From Gamarada debralockiae (lineage: Eukaryota; Ascomycota; Leotiomycetes; Helotiales; Hyphodiscaceae), in the NCBI GenBank assembly GCA_002803225.1, contig NXFV01001227.1:29559-93558 (forward strand): a stretch of DNA of 64,000 nt, written 5' to 3'. The first letter of the stretch is position 1. Every line of letters starts with the position of its first letter. The position numbers were made by a program, and so were the translations under genes. Shown piece by piece: positions 11,031-21,004 of this stretch. The notes under the pieces are model-generated. The model made no database searches, was not told where the DNA came from, and saw only the letters and a program-made list of their open reading frames with translations.

Positions 11031-12924
11031 ATGTCCATCAAGAACCACAACCACGACCTGTGTAAGTCCGGTACTCCTAATGAAATCGAGGAGATCGAAG
11101 TCATCCGCACCATTTCACGCGTCCCCGGGTACCCCAACTACTATGAAAAGGAAGGCATACGAACTGAAGGCGATGGAGTGGATCATAGTCATTACAACGC
11201 GGTCAGTCCTCCCCAATCCTGTCCATTCTTCCCTGCTAGTTTGGCTTGATATCAAACCTGACCAGCACTAGCGATCTATCGGATTCATTATGACAGTGTT
11301 AGGCTGTTCCTTCGCCTTGACCGGGTCTCAGATAGCCCCCCTCCTCTACCTCACTCTTGGTACCACAATCGCCGTTGAGCTACATGCAACGGCGCTAACG
11401 TTTTGGATGTTTACCGCCATCATCGTAGCTATGGGCGCTCTGGCACCCTTTGTTGGCCCACTAGCAGATCTGATTGGCCGCAAGACTATCATTCTTGTGG
11501 GTCTTGTCTTCTCTATTAGTGGCGGCATTATCTGTGCTGCTACGCCAACTGCGGCAGGTTTCATCGCCGGCCAGTGTATTCTTGGCTTTGGCGCCGTCAT
11601 CCAAGAACTCCTGGCCATCGCCGTTGTCGTAGAGATTGTCCCCACCTCGAAACGCAGTCTGTATGCTGCATTGGTACTTTGTGCCATCCTCCCCTGGTCT
11701 CCCGGCACACTCTATGCGAACTGGCTGGCTGATTACAGCTGGCGATGGATTGGTTGCATCGTGGCTATCTGGAATATGCTGACCTTGGCCATCATTGCCT
11801 TCTTCTATCGTCCCCCTCCTAGAGTGAATTCGCTCGGACTGTCTCGAAAGGAAATGTTGGGTCGGATCGACTTCGTTGGAGGAATTCTCATCACAATGGG
11901 ATTGGTCTTCTTCCTAGTCGGGCTCAATTGGGGCGGACAGGATTACCCATGGCGGTCAGCTCACGTCCTCTCGTTTCTCCTCATAGGCTCCTGCTTCATG
12001 ATAGGCTTTGGCCTCTGGGAACTTTTCGGCGCTCGCTATCCCCTTTTCCCTCGTAGGATGATTCCTGCGCCTAGGCCATTCTTCTGCTTGCTTTTTGTCA
12101 TCTTTGCAGCCGGTATCAACTATGTCCCGCTGGTCGTGTTCTGGCCGATCGAATCCATTAGCGTGTTTGGGTCGGACCACCACCAAACTGGAATTAATGC
12201 CCTCCCTATCGCAACATGTATTTTGGGGGGTGCGATCTTGTCAGCTCTCCTCATTGGGGCGTTCAAAAATTACGTCACGCTAATCATGACCTGCTTTTGT
12301 GTGATGCAAGTAGTCGGTAAGTCGCCCATCATCGAGCAATTTGATCATTTTACCGTTTTCAGGCCGTGGGCTCATTGATTATTAGCATCTGCTTGTCTCA
12401 CAATCATCAACCCTCAAGACATCCGCACAGCTTGGCCTCCTATCGTGCTGGCCTTGATTGGGGTTGGCGGGGTGCTCGTTCCCAACCAAGTCATCATAAC
12501 TGTCATCATTCCCGACGACCTCATTGCGTCAGTGACAGCACTGACGGTGGGTTTGCGATCGCAGGCTCAGGTGATTGGACTGGCCATCTTCTATAACCGC
12601 TTTGTGCACGAGGTGACCCAAAATGCCTATAAGGAGGTGGTGCCAGCCATGCTTGCCGTCGGAGTCTACAATCCAACCGTGATCGAGGACTTGGTGACTA
12701 GCCTCACTGCCGTACCCTTCTACCAATACGCGCCCTTGATCCCCGAGCTCAACATTACAGCCAATTACGAGCTCGTCAAAGAGGCCACCATTCAATGCTT
12801 CTCGCAGTCCTTTGTTCTCGTCTATTACATTACGATTCCGTTCGGGGTCGCGGCTTGTATTGCGGCAGCTTTTATGGGAGATGTATCAAAGTATATCGAT
12901 AATCATGTTGCCATTGGGCTTTAG
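11031..12924 (+). CDS. MFS transporter of the TRI12 (trichothecene/siderophore efflux) type, 584 aa
   Basis: The protein is a 14-helix-type major facilitator. A hydrophilic N-terminus of about 60 residues is followed by many membrane helices. The loop PLADLIGRKTI is the signature between helices 2 and 3, and QCILGFGAVIQELLAIAVVVEIVP corresponds to helix 4/5. The blocks YRPPPR and IPDDLIASVTALTVGLR are typical of the TRI12 subfamily, whose members export toxins or siderophores. Exons proposed: 11031-11201, 11272-12316 and 12386-12924, with introns of 70 nt (donor GTCAGT) and 69 nt (donor GTAAGT). The start is the first ATG in frame with the hydrophilic leader. It lies about 2.2 kb from the UstYa genes, so it may export their product; that link is inference from proximity. 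Confidence 0.9.
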
Positions 12925-13914
12925 AAGACTAGGGACAAGTCTATAATCTGGGGTTCTGGAGCTGTCCCTGGACGAGATGACTGGCTGTAAGAATCTTTCG
13001 AATAATTTTAAATGAAATCACTAGATCCGGCTGAGTCTGTCCCAAATGTAGCAACAGGCTCCATTGCGGTTCAATACGGTATATAGGACTACAATGAGAT
13101 TTAGGGTTAAATAGTAACATAGCGTGATTAAAGCACAATTTAGACTGCTTCACGCGATCTTTCCGTTTCACCTCGGAACCGAGACACTTCCCAACCCTGG
13201 TGCTCATATGACCTTGCGCCCCTTTGCTAAGGCTGGCTCAGCTTCGGCTCAGGTCTGATCAGTTATCTCACCTGAGATTGACTCTTAAGGAGGGTGTCTA
13301 CCAAGCCAAGGGTCTCAAATCGATGACCACTATATATTCACAACCTCTGCCAGTCAGAACTCATCCCCGAATAGTTGACCCCGTCTACGTGTCTATGTTA
13401 AAGTACTTACATACAGGGACGTTATCTGGTCGTACTTTAGTCGTTCCCTTACATCATTCTAATTATAGTATTGAGAAGCGGCGGGGATCGGCAGAGAGCC
13501 GCATCGAACGCCCCATAATTTCAATAGCAAGAGAATCGCACCCGAACTAAAGGGTTTAACCTTAAACAAACCGTTTTATAATTTACTCGTAAAAGAATTA
13601 TAATAAACGTTCTTAATTATTGTAAAATTATAACTTTATTTAAATATATAGTACTTTATAAATTTTTTTTCAAAATAGATTTATTTTGTTATATAAAGAT
13701 GCGCTCTAAAACAAGCTTTTGAATTGTCCTTGTCTTAACTACTAAGTCCAAATATTCATCACGTGATAGGATATATAAGCGATGTCTTCGTATCTCTTAC
13801 TGCCTGACGCTGAAGTATATATTTTTCTTTATAATATGTCCTTGGTACAAGGCTGAAACTTTGCAAGGACATGCGCTTCAGTTTATACGAAATAGCGTGA
13901 TGAGTATCCATGAC
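12925..13914. other. Gene-free, partly very AT-rich stretch
   Basis: A plus-strand ORF at 13224-13550 has no recognisable domain. 13550-13690 is extremely AT-rich, as after RIP. A CACGTG box lies at 13760-13765. Nothing else is supported. Confidence 0.4.
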
Positions 13915-14307
13915 TCACCTCTCCAACAAGCTCTCCCTATACGGACCTAGAACCTCTGGTAAACCTATGGCTAAGCGGCGAACTCGTTCCATGCCCTGGA
14001 ACCGTCTAATAAACGAGCGCAATGTCGATCCAAAAGGATAATCGACTTCGGATGGATAAAAAAAAAGTAGAGCATGTCGCGTCCAAATTGAAGAATGTTG
14101 AAAAGGATCCTTGAAGACGTGTACGTCCAGAAGATACATGTATCTCAGAGTCTCCAAGGCCAGGATTAACTGGGTGGGAAATCTTGCATGATTCTTGACA
14201 AGTGAGCTGCAGCGCAGGCTTTCGTGCTTGGAATGTCCAGCCGTATACAAGATGATCCTAAATTTCAACAATACGCCCTTTGGATTGCTCTTCGTCTTCA
14301 ATTGCAA
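13915..14307 (-). pseudogene. Fragment of an unidentified protein gene
   Basis: A minus-strand reading frame of about 130 codons has protein-like composition (for example the segment ALETLRYMYLLDVHVF and FIRRFQGMERVRRLAIGLPE). It has no clear start, and frames upstream (to 14580) are interrupted. It may be the tail of a degenerate gene. I do not recognise the family. Confidence 0.25.
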
Positions 14308-15106
14308 ACTGCCATATCACGAAGCGGATATCGTAGGGCAGGTCTGGAAATTTGTGAAATGTCGACCCCATGTTTGGTCGCGGCGTCTTTTGGACGTTAC
14401 AGGTTTTCTTGTCAAAAAGCCAGAAAGAGGAACAAAGTTATAGTTGAAATAGGTCTTGCGATATGAGGTCCCTTTTCTTCTGTCTAGGCAACATCCGCCA
14501 GGGAAATCGCTTGGACGATTAACCCTGTTCCCTTGTTTATGCCGGACCTTAGACCAAAAAGGACGGTAGGATAAAATCAGCAAAAATTCTTAATTCTTAA
14601 TTCTGAATGATCTTTGGACAAGTTATTAAGACAAAAGACGACTGTCTTATTGGGCAGTGTCAGGAATTGCTTATATAATCGGCACCTCAGTAGAGTGAAC
14701 AATCTAACCTACGCTACAACGACTTGATGACTTTCCACTGCCAAGACCTAAAACCCTGACAGGCAGGAACGATATGAAACGCATGATGCGGTCGCGAAAG
14801 TTGGTCCTCCACCCTCCTTGCTTTACTTTTATTTCTGTAACCATTTCGAGTATGGCCCCCTGTGAATTCATTGCAACCCCCCCGAATTCTGGCATGGGGT
14901 ATGATCAGGCGTGAGATTGTGGACTCATTCGATGTTATCAATGAGGATTGGTGAACTGGAATTCAAAATCATTCAAGGTTTCTACCCGGACCGACCATAC
15001 GAATGCGGATCCAGTGATTGGCAGGTTAGTACTTACTAAAGGTAGCTGATGGTTATTGTTTTAGGTCTAGGAAGTTAATTGAAACGTAGGGACGTAAACT
15101 TGGTTT
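14308..15106. other. Gene-free stretch, 3' flank of the first UstYa-like gene
   Basis: Only short ORFs without motifs occur, in shifting frames. The right side is the 3' flank of the minus-strand gene ending at 15107. No repeat recognised. Confidence 0.35.
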
Positions 15107-16182
15107 CTATACTACACTATCTCCAATTCTTTGACCCTCTTGTGGTCGTAATGGGTCCTCTACTTTAGTATGAAATTCAAACTTTCTTAATCTATGTTCA
15201 ACCGCCCACTCTTGAATTTTCTCGAAGTTACGACAGGTATGGGTTACTTCGGCATACACGCGTGCTCCTGGGTTCTTGTGCCAGTCTTCCCACCTCCAAT
15301 AATGTGTGCTAATGTCCGAGTGGCAAGTAATGAGTTGCCGGATCGAGTCGACACAGTGTTCTGGGTTCAGTCAGTCAAACGAACTTAGACATTATTTCTA
15401 GGTCTAATAAAAGACGAAAATAGAACCATACCTAAGTGTTCCATACTTATTTCTCTTAGATGATTACCATCCCACATCGTCCAGTTGTAACGTTCGGGGT
15501 ATAGAGCTCGACGGACGATGTTCTAATCTAGGTTAAAGCACGGAGCAAAAGAAAATAAGATGACGTTGTAACTTACCAGGCAGTGGAGTTGGTGGAAAAC
15601 ATCTAACATAACAATATAATTATCCTCATCGCCAGGGACTGGAACAGTCCAGTTTGTGAGTTGTGCTGCGTCGGAACGATGAATTTTGTTGATTCCGGCT
15701 AAAAAATTATGAGCAGTTAGACATATAATGAACAAGAGCGATAAAAGAGCCAAAATTGAAAGTACTCACCTTTATACAAGTCTTCCCAAGCTAGATCAGT
15801 GCTATCATCTGGGAGTCCGCCTTCTTTCGGGGGCATGTAAGGAGTGCGTGGGCTCCGTTGAGCCTGGAAGGTGACGGTCTTGTACTCCACAACGCCATTT
15901 GCAGGAGCTGTTTTGCCGTTAGCAAAGCATCTGAATGAAGAGTAGAAACATCGAAGCATTACAAAACAAAGCCAGAGTGGGATCTCGCGGAAACATTAGA
16001 TACCAAAACAACGCCAACACAAGAACCGCATTGACTAGGTATAATATGAGGAAATGTCCATTTCGGGTAGTCCAAGAACGCCACGACTTGTTCTTTTTTG
16101 TAGGATCTGCTCTCTGAGAGTATTCTTTCTGCTCCGGACACAGCAGTGCCTCTGTCGACTGCACATCATCCGGGTCATCCAT
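15107..16182 (-). CDS. UstYa-like (DUF3328) oxidative cyclase candidate 1, 274 aa
   Basis: UstYa-family proteins are small membrane-anchored enzymes that act oxidatively on fungal peptides, for example ring closure in ustiloxin, asperipin and cyclochlorotine pathways. Five exons on the minus strand: 16182-15963, 15907-15770, 15698-15577, 15522-15432 and 15360-15107. All joins keep frame; donors are GTAATG, GTGAGT, GTAAGT and GTATGG, and an intron branch site GCTAAC is visible. Order of parts: acidic N-terminus, one membrane helix (FLILYLVNAVLVLALFWYLM), the entry block SPANGVVEYKTVTF, NWTVPVPGDEDNYIV, the first metal-type motif FHQLHCL, then EHCVDSIRQ and C-terminal HTCRNFEKIQEW. Both histidine motifs are intact, so an active enzyme is likely. 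It lies first in a three-gene UstYa group beside a repeat precursor. Confidence 0.9.
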
Positions 16183-17247
16183 CCTTGCAACAAATACTCG
16201 ATTTGATTTGGATATTAGGAGAAGAGCACTCGAGGAAGAAGTTTCTATGACGCAGATTTATTTGAAGAACGACGAGAGCGGTGACAGCAAAAATTGGTAT
16301 TACCTTCGCGTGAGCACCTTAGCGTAAATGTATGTATCTTATCAAGTCGAGAAGGTCTCATTCACCATTGCTGGCAAATCATTTGTAATGATGGCCGCTT
16401 TAAGAACATGTCAAGTGAACAATGACACCTATAGACATGCTTTGTGGAGCTTTTGGAACTTATCCGGGATGACGGAAAGTGCGAGAAATCACAGTGGGGC
16501 ATGAGTCAGTTAGTAATCTCTTATTTTAAGAGGAAATTGCGGGGCATTTACTCTAAAAGGAAATTGTACACGAGGTATTTTGCGGCATGAGGAGCGGTGA
16601 GCTATGGGGGAAAATTAGGCATCGGTTTAAGCTTTGTGATTTCAATTCTGAGATGAGGATAAGCTGAAGGAGGTCAGGGGCAAATGAGGGGCAAGTGGGG
16701 TGGGAGCTTCGGAATTCTTCTACGTCGACTATACCGATATTAGGGCCGAGCTTTAAGCTGAGCTTGCAGTAGTAACGTAAAGTAAGGCTTAGATAGATAG
16801 GCTATTGAGAGTAGTCGCCTGATAGGCTTTTCCAAATATATTGCTACATAGTACGTATAGCACTGCCTAGTACTACATCGGCTTGAGATATCGTCACCGA
16901 CTTTACTGTACCCACGGAGAGTTGACCGAGACGGGCAGGATTCGAAGGAGCTAGCGCCTTTACTACTGCTGACATACAGGTAAGCTGAGTACTACATAGT
17001 CCTTTGCTTTCACATCATTCGCGAGGCATCATTGCTTATCTTACTAAAAAAATACGCCTACTAGCCTTAGTTATGAAGATAACTATAGTTATAGGTTAAT
17101 GGTAATTACCGTTTGGCGGAGCAAGACCAGTCCTCGTATCTCCAATTATTACTATTCGTTGGGCACTTCTGCCTCGGATGAAAACATCTAACATGCATTT
17201 GGAGACAAATCTTATTTGATATTAAACAAGTCCAATCATAGGATCTG
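16183..17247. other. Spacer between two UstYa-like genes
   Basis: No ORF of note. The right edge of the first UstYa gene has its promoter here (minus-strand gene starting at 16182), and the 3' flank of the second lies at the other end. No RNA gene or repeat recognised. Confidence 0.4.
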
Positions 17248-18456
17248 CTACTGCCTAGCTTGGTTTGAATGCTTGTTGTCCTGCATTTTCACCCAAGCTG
17301 GTTCTGCCATCTGCTTTGCTCCTTCTGGTTTCCTTAGATGAGCATAGCTTTCGGGTCGATTTGCGTGCTCTTGATTCCACTCTATGAGAGCTTCATAGTC
17401 TCGACATTTGTGCTGGGTATTGAAGTCGGCCGACAGCCTTGGATATCCTTCGACCCATACACCGGTGATTAATGTGACATCTGCGCTGCACATAACTACC
17501 TGACGCAATATATCGACACAATGATCTGTTAAGAGAGACACCTTAGCATAAAAAATATCATTTACCGAGTTATATTATATGTAACGACTTTGTAAAAGAA
17601 CGTACCTAAGTGTAGTCGCAATAGTTGCTCGCCATCAGTGAATGCCTGCACAGTATCTTCGTAGTACTCCCTGTATGTATATTGCCTCAGAAAATTCTAT
17701 GGCTTAATTCAGTATGTGGTTTCCAAAGGCTCCAAAAGGATGTTTCATTTCAACTTACTACGCAATGCATCTGGTGAAACATTTCAAGTCCAGCAACATA
17801 TCCGCCCCCAGTTTCTTCTGGGAACTTCACAGCATACTCCAAATTCTCAGTCTTGTTGATCCGGTGCATAACGTCCTCATCCACGGCAAAGTTACCGCCT
17901 ATAACAAAATTTATTAGAACAAGCCCGTAGTTGAAGTGAATAGTGGTTGATTACCATGAATCAGACGGTCCCATGCTTCTTCCAGTTCAGGCCGAGGTGT
18001 GCCTTTGTAGACATTTTTCAGATCAAATGTAGCTTCGAATTCATACGTCTTGTACTTGATAGCATCAAGAGCAGGTGCTTTTATTAATTAGCTTTAGAAA
18101 ATCAATACAATTGAGAGTGACAAACAGTAGGTGGACACTTTCTCATTGCAATGAGCATCAAAGTGCCTATTTTCCTCCCTTGCATATTCCAGGGTCGCCG
18201 TGGACTGCAATTTGGCAACGTGGGCAGATATGAAAAGAACGATGGCCACTGCAAGAACCGCGAAGTTGATTGCAAACACCCATAGATGTGAAATTCTTGC
18301 AACGTCTCGTCGCAGATAATGAAATTTAGCCAGAGTTTGACCGTTCTGAGTTAGGAGGGTAGTTGAAGATGCATTGCCATCGGATTGCTCTTTGAATTCC
18401 TGGTCCTCCAGGTCAGTTGTCTCGACAGGTTGATATTCCGCATTTTGAATAGCCAT
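17248..18456 (-). CDS. UstYa-like (DUF3328) oxidative cyclase candidate 2, 320 aa
   Basis: Five minus-strand exons: 18456-18126, 18077-17955, 17898-17759, 17696-17606 and 17525-17248. The joins keep frame (total 963 nt). Donors include GTTTGT, GTAATC, GTAAGT and GTACGT. The protein has a hydrophilic N-terminus, one membrane helix (HLWVFAINFAVLAVAIVLFI), then SPALDAIKYKTYEFEA, EETGGGYVAGLEMFHQMHCV with the first HxxHC motif, and DHCVDILRQVVMCSADV with the second. The C-terminal block HKCRDYEALIEWNQEH is typical. The start is set at 18456 rather than the upstream in-frame ATG at 18561, because the usual N-terminus before the helix is short and charged. It points away from the precursor gene, sharing a 0.67-kb intergenic region with it. 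Confidence 0.9.
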
Positions 18457-19130
18457 GTTGAGAAGGCCATACAATTCGGTAGAAAAAGGTGGACAGAACT
18501 TCGCTATAGAATATGAAGTGTACAGTACTTCGTTTGTACGAATGTGAAGTTTTTTTTCCACCTTTCCGCATATTATTGTACCTCACCGTGGCAATGCCGG
18601 ATGCTCAATAAGCCGTCTAAGCCGTTCTGGCGGCTTGTGCCCGACAGCAAAGCTAGACATGGGTTCTGCTGATTACAGTGAATATGCATATTATTAGTCT
18701 GAGAATATATCCGCTAAGTTCTAGAATGATTGCGCTAATGTTCTTGCTAATTAGTCACTTCAAGGGTTGCAAGGGATTAAGTGGACAATTATTTCCTTTT
18801 CGAGGCATGCAAAGACTTAGCAGGTTCCCAGGGGCGCGGATGGCGAACAGATGCTAACTTATGCCCCGATTTGGAGTAAGAGCCGAGGCTTAGAGCGGAT
18901 GCATAGCAGCTATACTTTTTAGAACGCACGAGACTCAGGTTCTGGGGTTGCGAAAACCATCTTGGACTTTCGTTGAATCTTACCAATTCCCTGATATATA
19001 ACACCAACCTTTCATTGCCGCAGGATAACCCGTCCAGCAACAACGAACGAAAAACTCTGTTTCAACGCTGGAAATTTTGAATACTAATTGGAGTCAATCT
19101 CTAAGTCACCATCCACTGTCAAACAACAAA
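18457..19130. promoter_or_regulatory. Shared divergent promoter region of UstYa-like gene 2 and the repeat precursor
   Basis: The two genes start head to head about 670 bases apart, which would allow joint control. No TATA or regulator site stands out with confidence. The few ORFs here have no motif. Confidence 0.45.
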
Positions 19131-19486
19131 ATGAAGATCCTCAAATTCGCCGCATGCGCCACTTTGGCTGCGGCCATTTCTGCAGTTGCCATACCTGTCA
19201 CATTTGGAAATGTTCGTGGTCCTAAAATATTTTCATATTTGAATACAATGTTTCCTACTATAGTTTTGATGTTTAATTCTTACAGTGAAAGCTTACCGTT
19301 GACTTATGATAGATTGAAAAGGTGGAGACAAGCTTGCTCAAACGCTCTCCTATTGAGTCCGACTTCTATGACAAGGACGAGAAACGTTCTCCCATTGAGT
19401 CCGACTTCTACGACAAGGACGAGAAACGCACTCCCATCGAATCCGACTTCTACGACAAGGACGAGAAGCGTTCTGTTCTTGAGTAA
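19131..19486 (+). CDS. Secreted RiPP precursor with three KR-bounded 14-residue repeats, 84 aa
   Basis: Two exons are proposed, 19131-19211 and 19313-19486, with a 101-nt intron (donor GTTCGT, acceptor TAG). Exon 1 encodes a signal-peptide-like start (MKILKFAACATLAAAISAVA). Exon 2 starts with a short leader ending in LLKR, followed by three repeats: SPIESDFYDKDEKR twice, then TPIESDFYDKDEKR, and a tail SVLE. Each unit ends in Lys-Arg, the Kex2 cleavage site, as in UstA, PhomA and asperipin precursors. The matching 42-nt DNA units are nearly identical. The Tyr-containing DFYD segment is a plausible core, but the true core limits are unknown. Neighbours are UstYa-like genes on both sides. The donor is weak, so the exon 1 end is the least certain point; the repeat frame itself is seen directly. 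Confidence 0.85.
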
Positions 19487-20150
19487 AAATGCCATGTTAG
19501 ACCATCACACAGTACAAAGAGACAGAAATTAGGTTTTGGGGGATTATGCAATCATGGGCAGTGCAGTGTTCTCTTAAGCCTTTCTTCTCAATTTTTGTAC
19601 TATTAGAAGGATGAAACGAACCTAAAGTACGGATGGACTATGGGATTAAAGCCAATGAAAGAAAATTCCCGATTCTAGCAATTCAAGCACATGTGTATTT
19701 GAGTCATCTCTTCAGCTATGATTGGCGGAAATATGAGTGATCCAGGAGCTGAACTTTGAAACCTTCCGCTAAGCGTCGTATTTACATTCTCAGCACTAGG
19801 CTGAGGGCCCACAGGTTATGTTTGTCATAGCTCAAAGAATTCATTATTAACAGAATTATTTATCTTCTTCATTGCATTAGTATGGAGGCGAATTTCTCAG
19901 CGGTGAGCCAAAATCAGAGCTTATGATGCGAGCTGACACTACACTGTAATCGAAAAAGAGAGTTCCGCTTACTAATTTTGGTAGTAAAAACAGCGTTGGA
20001 GCTAGGCTTGACCAGGCCCGCTAGACAGATTCCAACGACACATAGGATTTTGTCCGTTTTTGCGCTCCCTTGTCTGTTAATTGTTTACTCCTCTATCTCT
20101 TTCAACCTCAGTCTACTTTTGACGTTGATCAACGGAAGAAATTCACGGGC
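19487..20150. other. Spacer and upstream region of UstYa-like gene 3
   Basis: 3' flank of the precursor and promoter of the next gene. No supported ORF, repeat or RNA gene. Confidence 0.4.
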
Positions 20151-21004
20151 ATGATGATTGGGAACAATTCGTTGCAGAATTCCAGTCACGACGAGGGAGA
20201 ATATCTGATAGAGGACAAAGATATCGAAAAACATGTTCTACCGCCCTCTCGAATATACCACAAAATAAAGGCTCATTCTGTAATCGAATCCTGCAGTTTT
20301 ATTCTTTCAATTCTATTGTGTGTTCTATTATTGTTAAACTTGGTTGTCATGTTCAACAACTCGAAATGCGACCCCGGAGAAACAATTTACACCAAATATC
20401 ACAAGGATACGAGATACATGACTCTTGACCATCAATACGATCACCTCTGGGATGAGTTGTCGTCAAGTAATAGGGGGGTGATACAATTTTCTGCTGCTAC
20501 TAACGGCAGTGATGCAGACGTCGCAGGGCTTAGCATGTAAGTACGAATTCAATTCTCCTTAGAAATTTTTATTCTGCAGCACAAAAATATCATATTACTG
20601 AAAACTTAAAAGGCTAAATATAAACACCAAGGTTCCATCAGCTCCACTGTTTGTCTTCATTTCGGAAAGCACTTCAGGACGCGTATGAAGGAAAAGAAGT
20701 TGCATTTGATAATACCGAGAACAAGCACTGGCCGCACTGCTTGGATTATTTGCGAATGGTATTCAATTATATTTCATGACATTATAATAATGCTATCGGA
20801 GCTCATGCTGATTACCTGGAGTAGACCATCCTTTGCTTTGCAGACGATACTCTTGAACGACCTGTAATCAAGAATGGGACAGTAACGGACACAATCAACG
20901 GACAAGATGACATTCGCCGCTGTAATTCAGTTGAACGACTTTACGATCTCGTCGAAACAAAAGGGCTACATCCGTTTCGAGACTCTCAGCCTCATACCGT
21001 ATAG
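20151..21004 (+). CDS. UstYa-like (DUF3328) oxidative cyclase candidate 3, 230 aa
   Basis: Three plus-strand exons: 20151-20536, 20632-20758 and 20825-21004. Donors are GTAAGT and GTATTC, acceptors AAG and TAG, and the total of 693 nt stays in frame. After a charged N-terminus of about 45 residues comes one membrane helix (SCSFILSILLCVLLLLNLVVMF). The block DTRYMTLDHQYDHLWDEL is followed across the first junction by the motif FHQLHCLSSFRKAL, then HWPHCLDYLRM and, across the second junction, TILCFADDTLER. This is the variant of the family with an ILC..ADDTLE block after the second motif, and it is more divergent than candidates 1 and 2. It reads in the same direction as the precursor and starts 0.66 kb after it. 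The start at 20151 is the first ATG before the conserved part; ATG 20154 is also possible. Confidence 0.88.

Noticed and set aside
18456..18561. Upstream ATG (18561) as start of UstYa-like gene 2
   Set aside because: Would add 35 residues unlike the family; ATG 18456 fits the usual short N-terminus.
19077..19532. Reading the precursor locus as one continuous 151-codon ORF
   Set aside because: That frame reads through the intron and gives meaningless Thr/Arg repeats; the frame with KR-ending units preceded by a signal peptide is the natural one.
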